This document shows positions 1 through 8,291 of a stretch of 64,000 nt of DNA, in pieces (position 1 is the first letter of the stretch; the number at the start of each line of letters is the position of its first letter). This DNA comes from Ignavibacteriales bacterium (GTDB lineage Bacteria; Bacteroidota; Ignavibacteria; Ignavibacteriales; Ignavibacteriaceae). The DNA lies in contig JADJMD010000012.1 in assembly GCA_016709765.1 (NCBI GenBank), positions 496,001 through 560,000 of the forward strand, in the 5' to 3' direction. A program made the translations under genes and the position numbers. The notes beneath the pieces were generated by a model, which did no database searches, was not told where the DNA came from, and saw only the letters and a list, made by a program, of their open reading frames with translations.

Positions 1-1644
1 TACAAAATTTTTCTTATTAAGCGTTTGCTGTAATATTTCATTCGCTTTGATTAAAATCTCTTTTGGACTTTCAAGCATACGCGACAACGAACTAAATATT
101 CCTTTAACTTCTGCCATAATAAATGCAGCGGAAATCCCTTTGCCCGATACATCAGCAATTATAAAAGCAAATTTATTTTTTGCTATTTCAAAATAATCGT
201 AGTAGTCTCCGCCAACTTCAAATGCCGGAATGAAAACAGAAGACACAGACAGGTTTTCAAATTTTGGATCTTTAGAAGGCAAGATTTTTTTCTGAATTTC
301 TCTTGCAACATCTAATTCTTTTTCAAGTCTTTCTTTTTCAATTGATTGTTCCAGCAACAAGGAATTTTCTATCGCAATTGAGGCGTAATCAGAAAATGTA
401 TTTATTGCAGTTTTATCTTCTTCGTAAAAGATGAGCTCATTTTTTCTGGCAGCAATAAGATATCCTTTAACTTCATTGTAAGCCCTTAGTGGTGAAATAG
501 CCAGACTGCTAAATTTTTCAGAAAGTTGTGATTTGTTTTCAAACTTCTGCAGCGTGCATATTTTGGTTTCAGTAATTTTTTCACAAATTCCGCTCTTAAG
601 TAAATATTGGTTTATCAAATCCGCATCAACGAGTGCAATATTTTTGTTTGAAAGTATTTTGTTGTCCCCATTTTCATTTACAATAATCCAGGCTGCATCC
701 GCACTGCTAACTTTAGTTGTAATATCCGTAATAGTTTCTGCAAGTTCTTCAATATCCAAAACCTGTGTAATTAGTTTGCTAAAGAACTGTAGTGATGAGA
801 CTTCATTTGCTTTTCTGTCATAAGCTTCTGCGGTTGGTATATGAAACAATGTGGTAAAAAATAAAACAAGAAAATAAACCGCCCCATATATAAGCACAAG
901 GTTAAATAATTGATAAATGGCAGGTGAAAAAGTCATCAAAACTGTTCCGTTAAAATCCGCTTTACCATTATTAATGAGATTTAAAATAAATAGTGCAGAA
1001 ATTATGATTGATAGAATAAGCAAAGAAATTTTTTCTTTTTTGGATATGAATGCAATCCAGGAAATTTTTATCGAATTAAAGACTATCAGAATTATCGAAA
1101 TTATAAAAAATGTGTTATATATAAACTGATACTCTTCTGCGTTAAAAAACAAATTTGAAAGAGCAGATAAAGCAATAAACACAGACATTATAGTGAAATA
1201 TGTACTTTTTCTGTTTTGCTGTTTATAAAAATACAATTCTTTGTATGCTGCAAAAAAGTAACCTGCAATTCCTAAATACATTAAACCATAAAAAGTATGT
1301 AAAAGATTCTCTAAAATTCCTTTGTGCACAAGATTTGAACTGATGTTTTTGATTTGAATATTTAAAAGATTTTCAGCAAACATCATCACCAGAAAAACAA
1401 AAGCACTAATAATTCCAATATTTAAAACAAGTGCTGATGGATGAGGATTTTTTTTACCGAGAGATTTAATCAGAAATAAAATTAGAACTACTAAAAGCAG
1501 AAAAACTATAAAATCATTTACAATAAAAAAGAGGGTTGAGTTACTACTAAAAAAAAGTAAGCGATAAATAAAAGCAGAAACAACCAGCGAGGAGATAATC
1601 CAAATAATAAGATTAAGATTTATTTTAAGGCTGTTAAGGTTCAA
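1..1644 (-). CDS. Membrane GAF-PP2C (SpoIIE/RsbU-type) serine phosphatase, C-terminus beyond the window
   Basis: Reading the complement gives an uninterrupted frame to the left edge. The first ~235 residues form about eight hydrophobic segments, followed by a GAF-like region (~260-390) and the start of a PP2C domain with the linker 'AREIQKKILPS', the metal-binding 'VGGDYYD' and 'IADVSGKGISAA'. SpoIIE/RsbU phosphatases dephosphorylate STAS anti-anti-sigma factors; a STAS gene lies 2.5 kb away (4116-4454), so it is the obvious candidate substrate, by inference. No ATG or GTG is available at the 5' end: the frame opens after a TGA and the only common start is TTG at 1644, with GGA five bases upstream. 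A better Shine-Dalgarno, AAGGAG, lies further upstream but has no in-frame start after it. The catalytic C-terminus is missing only because the window ends. Confidence 0.9.
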   Translation of the reverse strand, partial: MNLNSLKINLNLIIWIISSLVVSAFIYRLLFFSSNSTLFFIVNDFIVFLLLVVLILFLIKSLGKKNPHPSALVLNIGIISAFVFLVMMFAENLLNIQIKNISSNLVHKGILENLLHTFYGLMYLGIAGYFFAAYKELYFYKQQNRKSTYFTIMSVFIALSALSNLFFNAEEYQFIYNTFFIISIILIVFNSIKISWIAFISKKEKISLLILSIIISALFILNLINNGKADFNGTVLMTFSPAIYQLFNLVLIYGAVYFLVLFFTTLFHIPTAEAYDRKANEVSSLQFFSKLITQVLDIEELAETITDITTKVSSADAAWIIVNENGDNKILSNKNIALVDADLINQYLLKSGICEKITETKICTLQKFENKSQLSEKFSSLAISPLRAYNEVKGYLIAARKNELIFYEEDKTAINTFSDYASIAIENSLLLEQSIEKERLEKELDVAREIQKKILPSKDPKFENLSVSSVFIPAFEVGGDYYDYFEIAKNKFAFIIADVSGKGISAAFIMAEVKGIFSSLSRMLESPKEILIKANEILQQTLNKKNFV

Positions 1645-1778
1645 GATATTCCGATTTATATTAAATGTATTGCTTGGCTCCTTAAAAATATATCAAATTA
1701 ATCTACATTTAAAGAAAAGAATTATGAAAGGGATATGGTTTGAAGTGCGGCAAAATAAATGGATTGGCGGTGTTTAAT

Positions 1779-1792
1779 TTTAATCGATTAAA
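1779..1792. promoter_or_regulatory. 14-bp perfect palindrome TTTAATCGATTAAA
   Basis: TTTAATCGATTAAA is a perfect palindrome in the gap between the anti-sigma gene and the phosphatase gene, upstream of the latter. The central AATCGATT resembles LacI-type operator cores, but no LacI regulator is in the window. AT-rich palindromes also occur by chance, so operator function is a guess. Confidence 0.25.
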
Positions 1793-1804
1793 CGTAAAAG
1801 TGAA

Positions 1805-3364
1805 TTAAATTTCAATTATATGAACATCATTTGAGATGTCTTTATTAATTGTATCTTTTTTATCAGTCTGTGGATCCTTAAAATCTTCTCTAAACTTTTG
1901 AAGTTCTTTTCTTAGCTTATCCATTTCTTTTTTTAATTCTTTATTCTGCATAAGAATTAAACTGTCCTTTTTAAAAAATTGAATACTGTTATCGCTTGCC
2001 TCTTTATTAATTCGTTCATTCTGTTCTATACGATTTTTATTATTCTCAAGATTCTTAATGTGCATTAAAGAATCAAGGTCAACGTCTGTTCTTCCTTTTT
2101 TCTTAGGTGTTACAGATTTGTAGTCGTAATTATAATTCCTGCTTCCTACGGTCATTGGCGGTGAAGGTGGGCGAACAGTGTTAAAATTTTGTGTTGCTTC
2201 GTGAAAAACTATTGCAATACTATCAAAATTTGGTAGATTAATTTCAGGAAAATCCATAACAGTATTTTGTAAGCTTACTTTAATCAGATTGGAATCAATC
2301 ATAATAGAAAATTGATTTTCCCAATTAGAATTCTTTTTTTGTTTATTAATATTTGAATCTATTCTAAAATGATATTCGCGTAAAACAGTTTTTTGTTTAT
2401 TCAGTTCTGCCATTTCCTCTGTCATCTTTTTCAAATCGTTTTTATACTCAGTCATATCAAAAACAAAATCCTCTTTAAAGATTGAATCAGAAGTACAGAA
2501 TATATATTGGTCATCCTGTAGCGATTTAGCTTCATTAACCCACTGTGAAATAGAGTGATTATCGATTTCCATTACTTGTTTAGGAATCATTTTATTAAAA
2601 TCAGATGAGGCATGCTTTTCCGCAAAAGCAAGAATATCAGCAAGTATTAATTTTCTTGTATTCCAGATATTTGGATTGATTGCAACAGCATTCTTATCAT
2701 TAACTAAAACCAGAGCAGATATCTGATCTGAATATGAACCAATAATCGAATCGATTTTTTTAATCTCATCCTTATCAAAATTTAAAGCACCTACAAATTT
2801 TTGTAAATTATTTTCTCTAATTACTTCACTAGCCTTTTTAATTTCAAAAAACTCTGTACCCTTCGCATCATTGCCAAGTCTTAGAATTTGATTATTAGTG
2901 TTATCTAACGGAAGTTCTTGATAAACAGCAAAATTAAATATGTCTTCATTAGTTAGATCGGCAGCATAAAGTAGCGGTTGCAAATTTTCTTTATAAAATC
3001 CTACAAGATTTGATTTTTGTTGTTTGACAAGATCATCAATTAGAGTTGGATTAAACTTTAACACAGTCATAAGAGCCAGTGTAACTAAAGTCAGTGCTGA
3101 GATTGGTACCCATTTTTTAAAATTGAATCGTGCAGAATTTTTTGCATTCAGACTTGCAAATAATCTTGTTTCAAAAAACGGTGATTCTGAAATTCTATCA
3201 ATCGAATTGCTGGTTAGTTCTTTAAGTTTTTTTAAATCAGCTAATTCTTTTTGTAATTCTAACGAAGATTTAATCTTTTCTTCAATATATTTTTTTTCTT
3301 GCTGGGATAGTTCACCATCCACATAAGCCGAAAGTAACTCTATATCTGTATTATTCTTTTTCAT
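1805..3364 (-). CDS. Large membrane anti-sigma factor, partner of the adjacent ECF sigma
   Basis: 519 residues. The N-terminus (~7-50) has the anti-sigma fold signature 'LLSAYVDGELSQQEKKYIEEKI'-like helices but lacks the H-x3-C-x2-C zinc motif. One transmembrane helix follows at ~85-103, then ~400 residues predicted outside the inner membrane, including a proline-rich patch ('RPPSPPMTVG') and a charged coiled coil near the C-terminus (~440-500). The start codon overlaps the sigma gene's stop by 4 bases (ATGA), so the two are translationally coupled. It probably holds the ECF factor at the membrane until its periplasmic part is triggered. Most family members are 200-300 residues, so the long sensor region is unusual. 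No known sensor domain was recognised there. Confidence 0.82.
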   Translation of the reverse strand: MKKNNTDIELLSAYVDGELSQQEKKYIEEKIKSSLELQKELADLKKLKELTSNSIDRISESPFFETRLFASLNAKNSARFNFKKWVPISALTLVTLALMTVLKFNPTLIDDLVKQQKSNLVGFYKENLQPLLYAADLTNEDIFNFAVYQELPLDNTNNQILRLGNDAKGTEFFEIKKASEVIRENNLQKFVGALNFDKDEIKKIDSIIGSYSDQISALVLVNDKNAVAINPNIWNTRKLILADILAFAEKHASSDFNKMIPKQVMEIDNHSISQWVNEAKSLQDDQYIFCTSDSIFKEDFVFDMTEYKNDLKKMTEEMAELNKQKTVLREYHFRIDSNINKQKKNSNWENQFSIMIDSNLIKVSLQNTVMDFPEINLPNFDSIAIVFHEATQNFNTVRPPSPPMTVGSRNYNYDYKSVTPKKKGRTDVDLDSLMHIKNLENNKNRIEQNERINKEASDNSIQFFKKDSLILMQNKELKKEMDKLRKELQKFREDFKDPQTDKKDTINKDISNDVHIIEI

Positions 3365-3948
3365 AGCATCAACTCTTTTTCAAGAGGTTTTAATATTTTT
3401 TTTAACGCTTCTCTAGCTCTAAATATTCTTGATTTTACAGTTCCAATTTCACACTCCATCGTATCAGCAATTTCCTGATAACTAAATCCTTCAAGATCTT
3501 TTAACACTAATGGAACTCTCAGTTTATCAGGTAAAGTTGCAATTGCGTTACCAACAATATGTTTTATATCAGTGTCTTCGTTTATCGAATCAAAAACTGG
3601 TTCATCATCCCTTAAAGGCAAAAATATGCTTCTAATATTCTTTTTTCTTAAATGATCTTTACATTTATTTATAGTAATTCTATAAAGCCATGTTGTAAAC
3701 TGTGATTCAAACCTAAAATTCTTTAGATGTCGATAAACAGTAATAAAAACTTCCTGTGCAATATCATCAACGCTATCAGTATTAGATAAAGTCAAATAAA
3801 TGATATTTCGGACTTTATCTTTGTGCCGTTTTACCAATTCACTAAAAACCACTTCCTCGCCGTCGATAAACTGCTTAATTAGTGAAAAATCGTCATCAAG
3901 GCTTAGAATTTTTGGTTGTTGCATATTCTCTTTTTGTTCGTAATCCAT
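3361..3948 (-). CDS. ECF (RpoE-type) RNA polymerase sigma factor
   Basis: 195 residues with sigma region 2 ('DSVDDIAQEVFITVYRHL', 'FTTWLYRITINKCKDHLRKK') and region 4 ('LPDKLRVPLVLKDLEGFSYQEIADTM', 'GTVKSRIFRARE'), the two-domain ECF layout. It directs polymerase to stress or envelope promoters, and the downstream overlapping gene encodes its membrane anti-sigma. A well-formed ECF promoter (3952-3979) ends only 3 bases before the ATG at 3948, which would put transcription start at or inside that codon. An in-frame ATG at 3924 (Met9), preceded by AAAGAGA, may therefore be the real start; residues 1-8 are not needed for the fold. Confidence 0.93.
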   Translation of the reverse strand: MDYEQKENMQQPKILSLDDDFSLIKQFIDGEEVVFSELVKRHKDKVRNIIYLTLSNTDSVDDIAQEVFITVYRHLKNFRFESQFTTWLYRITINKCKDHLRKKNIRSIFLPLRDDEPVFDSINEDTDIKHIVGNAIATLPDKLRVPLVLKDLEGFSYQEIADTMECEIGTVKSRIFRAREALKKILKPLEKELML

Positions 3949-3951
3949 AGT

Positions 3952-3979
3952 TTAGACGTCATTCTATAAATTTAGTTCC
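3952..3979 (-). promoter_or_regulatory. ECF-type promoter GGAACT-N15-CGTCTAA, probable autoregulation
   Basis: On the minus strand GGAACT (3979-3974) is followed after 15 bases by CGTCTAA (3958-3952). This matches the -35 GGAAC and -10 GTC/TCTAA consensus of RpoE/SigE-like ECF factors and lies directly upstream of an ECF sigma gene. ECF operons commonly transcribe themselves, so autoregulation is the natural reading. Confidence 0.65.
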
Positions 3980-4054
3980 TAAAATAATTATTATTATGTT
4001 TTTTCAAATACTAAAATTGATAACCGGTAAAAAGACATAAATAATCTTGGGAAA

Positions 4055-4068
4055 TCATGCTTGCATGA
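4055..4068. promoter_or_regulatory. Short inverted repeat TCATGC-TT-GCATGA upstream of the STAS gene
   Basis: Six-base perfect arms separated by TT, in the divergent gap between the sigma gene and the STAS gene, 48 bases before the STAS ATG. It could be an operator half-site pair. There is no other support. Confidence 0.2.
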
Positions 4069-4115
4069 ATACATAAGCTTACTTAAATTGACCAAGAAAT
4101 TTTTGGAGATTTTTA

Positions 4116-4454
4116 ATGAAAACAAAACTATTAGAGAAGTATAACGCCGTTATTGTAGAGCTAAAAGGCAATGTTATGGGCGGCGAAGATACTAAAGAAT
4201 TTAACGAACTTTTGCACAAACTTATCGATGAAGGAAAGAAAAATGTTATTGTTGATCTTTCCGCAGTTAAATTTATGAATAGTTCCGGACTCGGAATGCT
4301 CATAAGTGGTTTAACCACAATGAAAAGAGAGAACGGAAGATTAATTCTTGCACACGTAACAGAAAAAATTGAAAGCTTATTAATTATAACCAAGCTTATT
4401 ACAATTTTTGAATCTTTTGAAACTGTTGACGAGGCTGTAAAAAGCTTTGGTTGA
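4116..4454 (+). CDS. STAS-domain anti-anti-sigma factor (SpoIIAA/RsbV family)
   Basis: 112 residues, the size of a single STAS domain. The motif 'NVIVDLSAVKFMNSSGLGMLI' carries the conserved serine (in NSSGLG) that is phosphorylated by an RsbW/SpoIIAB-type kinase and dephosphorylated by a PP2C phosphatase. A GGAG Shine-Dalgarno sits before the ATG, and a strong terminator follows, so it is probably monocistronic. It is divergent from the ECF operon. The PP2C partner is likely the gene at 1-1644; no RsbW-like kinase is in the window. Some STAS proteins act outside sigma control, so the target is unproven. Confidence 0.9.
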   Translation: MKTKLLEKYNAVIVELKGNVMGGEDTKEFNELLHKLIDEGKKNVIVDLSAVKFMNSSGLGMLISGLTTMKRENGRLILAHVTEKIESLLIITKLITIFESFETVDEAVKSFG

Positions 4455-4480
4455 TATCTAGTTTTTTCTAGTATTTATTA

Positions 4481-4513
4481 AACTCCGTATTACTTTAATG
4501 CGGAGTTTTTATT
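4481..4513 (+). terminator. Rho-independent terminator after the STAS gene
   Basis: AACTCCG (4481-4487) pairs with CGGAGTT (4501-4507), with a 13-base loop and a following T-run (TTTATTTTG). It separates the STAS gene from purA. Confidence 0.8.
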
Positions 4514-4550
4514 TTGTTTAATTTATAAAAATAAAAATCAGGATGATCAG

Positions 4551-5822
4551 ATGGGCGCAACCGTTCTAGTTGGTTCTCAGTGGGGTGATGAAGGTAAAGG
4601 TAAGATTGTTGATCTTATTAGCAAAGAATTTGAAGTAGTTGTTCGATATCAAGGCGGCGCAAATGCAGGTCATACTGTAGAAATTGGCGATAAGAAATAT
4701 ATACTTCATCTTATCCCATCAGGAATTTTAAGAGAAAATGTTATTTGCGTAATTGGAAACGGTGTTGTTATCGATCCTACTGCACTTCTCGAAGAGATCG
4801 AACTATTAAAACAAAACAATATTGATGTTGATGGCAGATTATTTATTAGTCATAATGCTCATCTAATAATGCCTTATCACAAACTTCTGGATTCTATTAA
4901 CGAAAGCGGTAACAATAAAATTGGTACTACAGGTAGAGGAATTGGACCTTGTTACATTGATAAATATGCAAGAAAAGGCATTAGAATTGTTGATCTATTA
5001 AACAGGACTGAACTAGAAAAAAAGATTCGCGAAAACCTAAAAGAAAAAAACGAGATCCTTCAAAAAATTCATAGTCACGAAGGATTAGATGTAGATGCGA
5101 TTGTAAAAGAATATCTTGAGTTTGATCTTACAATTGATAAATACATTAAAGATGCACCCGCTTATTTAAATCGTGCAATGGATGAAGGTAAATCAGTTTT
5201 ACTTGAAGGTGCGCAAGGTACTTTTTTGGATATTGATCACGGAACATATCCTTATGTTACTTCAAGCAGTCCAACTTCCGGTGGCGCTTGTACAGGCAGT
5301 GGAATTCCGCCTACAAGAATTGAAAGTGTAATTGGAATTGTAAAAGCCTATACAACTAGAGTTGGCAATGGTCCTTTTCCAACTGAGCTACTTGATGAAG
5401 AAGGTGAAAAACTTAGAAAGATTGGCGCTGAGTTCGGCGCAACTACAGGAAGACCAAGACGCTGCGGTTGGTATGATGCCTTCTTAGTTGCATACTCAAA
5501 AATGATTAACGGAATAACTTCCGTTGCATTAACCAAGTTAGATGTTTTAAGTGGATTTGAAAAAATAAAAGTGTGCGTTGGTTACGAATTAAATGGTAAA
5601 AAGCTTAAAACTTTTCCAACAAATGTTGATCATTTAAACCTTGTTAAACCTATTTATGAAACACTTGATGGTTGGAATGTTGACATTACTTCTTGCGAGA
5701 ATTATGATGATCTACCTGGAAAGACAAAAGATTATTTAGATTTTATATCAAGAGAATCCGGAATTAAAATCGATATCGTTTCTGTTGGCCCAAAACGTAA
5801 ACAAACTTTTTACGTGGAATAA
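4551..5822 (+). CDS. purA: Adenylosuccinate synthetase
   Basis: 423 residues, the usual length. It joins IMP and aspartate with GTP to give adenylosuccinate, the first committed step to AMP, in the cytoplasm. The N-terminal 'GSQWGDEGKGKIVD' is the GTP-binding P-loop with catalytic Asp, 'NAGHTVE' holds the catalytic His, 'GTTGRGIGPCY' is the IMP loop, and 'TTGRPRRCGW' and 'LTKLDVL' are family motifs near the C-terminal half. An AGGA Shine-Dalgarno precedes the ATG. It is bounded by a terminator upstream; the histidine kinase 84 bases downstream may share its transcript. No other purine genes are nearby. Confidence 0.98.
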   Translation: MGATVLVGSQWGDEGKGKIVDLISKEFEVVVRYQGGANAGHTVEIGDKKYILHLIPSGILRENVICVIGNGVVIDPTALLEEIELLKQNNIDVDGRLFISHNAHLIMPYHKLLDSINESGNNKIGTTGRGIGPCYIDKYARKGIRIVDLLNRTELEKKIRENLKEKNEILQKIHSHEGLDVDAIVKEYLEFDLTIDKYIKDAPAYLNRAMDEGKSVLLEGAQGTFLDIDHGTYPYVTSSSPTSGGACTGSGIPPTRIESVIGIVKAYTTRVGNGPFPTELLDEEGEKLRKIGAEFGATTGRPRRCGWYDAFLVAYSKMINGITSVALTKLDVLSGFEKIKVCVGYELNGKKLKTFPTNVDHLNLVKPIYETLDGWNVDITSCENYDDLPGKTKDYLDFISRESGIKIDIVSVGPKRKQTFYVE

Positions 5823-5906
5823 CTTACGAGAGATTTATTTTACGCTGGATTTTACTTTCTGATTATTTAATCTTTACCACAACAAAAACATTTGAATGAA
5901 TAAAGT

Positions 5907-7115
5907 ATGAAAATGTCCGGTGGTCCAGCTTCAGTTAATTTTAAAATTATTCTACTTCTTTTTGCTCTTGCAATTGCGGGCGGAACTTTATACTACACTC
6001 AAAGTTTAGTTAATAAACTTCAAGAACGTGAACGTAATATTGTTGAGCTTTATGCTAAAGGTATTGAATATCTTGCAAATTCAACTTCAGCCGATGTGGA
6101 TTTGACTTTTCTGTTTGATAATATTATTAAACCAATCGATTTCCCAATTATACTAACAGATAGTACAAATTCTATAAACCCTGAAAACAGTTTAGATATT
6201 AAGAATGTTAAGTTTGATTCCACATATAATAAAGAACAAAAAAAATCATATCTACAAAATCTGGTTAAAGAAATGGATGAAATCCATCAACCAATAAATG
6301 TTACTTATGCAGATACGATTATTTTATCACGGATTCACTATGGAGACTCAGAGCTAATCAAGCAGCTAAAATTTTATCCATATTTACAAATTATCATCGC
6401 AGCACTATTTATTATAATTGGATACATTGGTTTTAGCCAGATTAAAAGAAGTGAGCAGAGTAATATTTGGGTAGGAATGGCTAAAGAAACTGCGCATCAA
6501 TTTGGTACTCCAATATCCAGTTTGATGGGTTGGATTGAAATGATGAAAATCAATTATCAAAAACCAGATGCAATTCTCGATATCACTGAAGAAATCTCAA
6601 GTGATGTCGACAAACTTAGCAAGATTACTTATCGATTTTCAAAAATTGGCGCAAAACCGGAAATAAAAAATCAAATCGTTTTTGAAGAAGTAAAAAAAGT
6701 AACTGAATATTTTAACCGAAGACTTCCGCAAACCGGAAAAACTGTTGATCTTACAGTAAGCGGAAATCAAACCTGTTGCGCTCAAATGAACGGCGAATTA
6801 TTTGAATGGGTTTTAGAAAACTTAATTAAAAACGCGCTGGATGCTATCGAGAGTAAAAATGGAAAGATCAATATTGATATAGTTGAAAGTAAAAAAAATA
6901 TTGAGATAGAAGTTTCCGATAATGGTAAAGGTATTGATTTACGAAGACGTAAAGATGTCTTTAGACCAGGTTACAGTACAAAAAAACGTGGCTGGGGTTT
7001 GGGGTTAAGTCTTTCAAAAAGAATTATTGAAGGTTACCATGGCGGCAAAATTTTTGTTAAAAATTCTGATCCAAATGAAGGGACAACATTTAAAATTTTA
7101 TTAAAAAAATGTTAG
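5907..7115 (+). CDS. Membrane sensor histidine kinase without a nearby response regulator
   Basis: 402 residues. Transmembrane helices at ~12-30 and ~157-176 flank an extracytoplasmic region of ~125 residues with no recognised sensor domain. The phosphoacceptor region reads 'MAKETAHQFGTPISSLMGW' with His197. The ATPase domain has the N box ('ENLIKNALDAIE'), G1 ('DNGKGID') and G2 ('GWGLGLSLSKRI'). The residue after His is Gln, whereas most HisKA kinases have Glu or Asp there; this 'HQ.GTP' form is seen in kinases of this phylum. No receiver-domain gene is in the window, so the partner is unknown. The start is uncertain by two codons (ATG at 5907 or 5913). The stop lies inside a bidirectional terminator shared with nadA. 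Confidence 0.9.
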   Translation: MKMSGGPASVNFKIILLLFALAIAGGTLYYTQSLVNKLQERERNIVELYAKGIEYLANSTSADVDLTFLFDNIIKPIDFPIILTDSTNSINPENSLDIKNVKFDSTYNKEQKKSYLQNLVKEMDEIHQPINVTYADTIILSRIHYGDSELIKQLKFYPYLQIIIAALFIIIGYIGFSQIKRSEQSNIWVGMAKETAHQFGTPISSLMGWIEMMKINYQKPDAILDITEEISSDVDKLSKITYRFSKIGAKPEIKNQIVFEEVKKVTEYFNRRLPQTGKTVDLTVSGNQTCCAQMNGELFEWVLENLIKNALDAIESKNGKINIDIVESKKNIEIEVSDNGKGIDLRRRKDVFRPGYSTKKRGWGLGLSLSKRIIEGYHGGKIFVKNSDPNEGTTFKILLKKC

Positions 7116-7134
7116 CTCATTGCTAACATTTTTT
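7104..7134. terminator. Bidirectional terminator containing both convergent stop codons
   Basis: The segment is a perfect hairpin: an A-run then ATGTTAGC pairs with GCTAACAT then a T-run, around a 5-base loop (7117-7121). It has A6/T6 tails on either strand, so it can terminate both the histidine kinase and nadA. The kinase TAG (7113-7115) and the nadA TAA (complement of 7112-7114) both lie in the left arm. Confidence 0.85.
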
Positions 7135-8071
7135 CTATTGGAAATAAAGCTTTCTTTCTTATCTCTTCATCCATTTTAATTTCCGGAAACCCGTTCTTCA
7201 TACACAAATACAATTTTTCTAAAGTATTAAGCTTCATGTGCGGGCAATCATTACAAGAACAATTATCATCTTCCGGCGGTGCTGGGATATACTCCTTGAA
7301 TGGCGCCGCTTTTTTCATCTGATGAATAATACCCGTTTCAGTTGCAACTATAAATTGAGTTGCAGAATCTTCTTGCACAAAATTTAATAACTTACTTGTT
7401 GATCCAATAAAGTCTGAGTGCATTAAAATAGGTTCTTCACATTCAGGATGTGAAATCAGTTTTGCCTTTGGATATTTTACTTTTAGATCTAAAATCTTTC
7501 TTTCACTAAATGTTTCGTGAACAATGCAGCTTCCATCCCACAAAAGCATTTCCCTTCCTGTTTTTTTGATAAGATATTTACCAAGATTTCTATCGGGTGA
7601 AAAAAGTATTTTTTGATCTTTTGGTATTTGATTAATAATTTTTTCTGCACTGCTTGATGTACAAATTATATCACTCAAAACTTTAACATCAGCGGAACAA
7701 TTAATATATGTGATTGCAATATGATTGGGATGTTTTTTTCTGAAGGCTCCAAATTCATCGGCCGGACAACCTTCCGCAAGTGAACAACCTGCATCTAAAT
7801 CTGGTAATAAAACTAATTTTTCAGGGTTTAATATCTTTGCAGTTTCAGCCATAAAATGAACACCTGCAAAAACAATAACATCCGCATTAGTCGATTTTGC
7901 TTTCTTTGCTAACTCTAAACTATCCCCAACAAAATCAGCAATATCTTGTATTTCAGATTCTTGATAATAGTGAGCAAGAATCACAGCATTCAACTTTTCT
8001 TTAAGCTTCAAAATCTCAGCCTTAAAATCGACATGATTACTAATAATATCCGTTTGCACAATATTCTCCAT
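7112..8071 (-). CDS. nadA: Quinolinate synthase (4Fe-4S)
   Basis: 319 residues. It condenses iminoaspartate with dihydroxyacetone phosphate to quinolinate in de novo NAD synthesis. Visible family motifs are 'LAHYYQ', 'DAGCSLAEGC', 'SHPEC' and 'CNDCPHMKLN'; Cys96, Cys211 and Cys276 match the three conserved cluster ligands. The partner L-aspartate oxidase (nadB) and nadC are not in the window. It overlaps the histidine kinase 3' end by 4 bases in convergent orientation. The ATG at 8071 has TAGGA just upstream. Confidence 0.97.
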   Translation of the reverse strand: MENIVQTDIISNHVDFKAEILKLKEKLNAVILAHYYQESEIQDIADFVGDSLELAKKAKSTNADVIVFAGVHFMAETAKILNPEKLVLLPDLDAGCSLAEGCPADEFGAFRKKHPNHIAITYINCSADVKVLSDIICTSSSAEKIINQIPKDQKILFSPDRNLGKYLIKKTGREMLLWDGSCIVHETFSERKILDLKVKYPKAKLISHPECEEPILMHSDFIGSTSKLLNFVQEDSATQFIVATETGIIHQMKKAAPFKEYIPAPPEDDNCSCNDCPHMKLNTLEKLYLCMKNGFPEIKMDEEIRKKALFPIEKMLAMS

Positions 8072-8231
8072 TCCTATTAAAAATTACCGAATGTAATTAT
8101 TACAAAACCGCATTTTTTACCGTCAAAAATGATGTCAATGTTGTCTTTTTAGTCTAAATCCACGTGGCATTGAACTTGCTAAGTATTATCCGAAATAGTT
8201 TAAGCATAGCATCCCTCCAAAAATGACACAC

Positions 8232-8267
8232 AAACTGTCAGGTTTCGCCCTCAAAACCTGACAGTTT
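8232..8267. terminator. 14-bp perfect hairpin downstream of aroB
   Basis: AAACTGTCAGGTTT (8232-8245) pairs exactly with AAACCTGACAGTTT (8254-8267). It sits between aroB (3' side) and nadA (5' side), both on the minus strand, so it probably ends aroB transcripts. The T-tract is interrupted on both sides, so an alternative is a dispersed palindromic repeat. Confidence 0.55.
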
Positions 8268-8291
8268 TCCTCTTTTAAAGCGGAATTGAAT

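Noticed and set aside
533..1129. Two plus-strand open frames (533-823 and 917-1129)
   Set aside because: They are antisense to the membrane GAF-PP2C gene, whose minus-strand reading is continuous with clear motifs.
4079..4393. Minus-strand frame over the STAS gene
   Set aside because: Antisense shadow; the STAS frame has a Shine-Dalgarno and the conserved NSSGLG motif.
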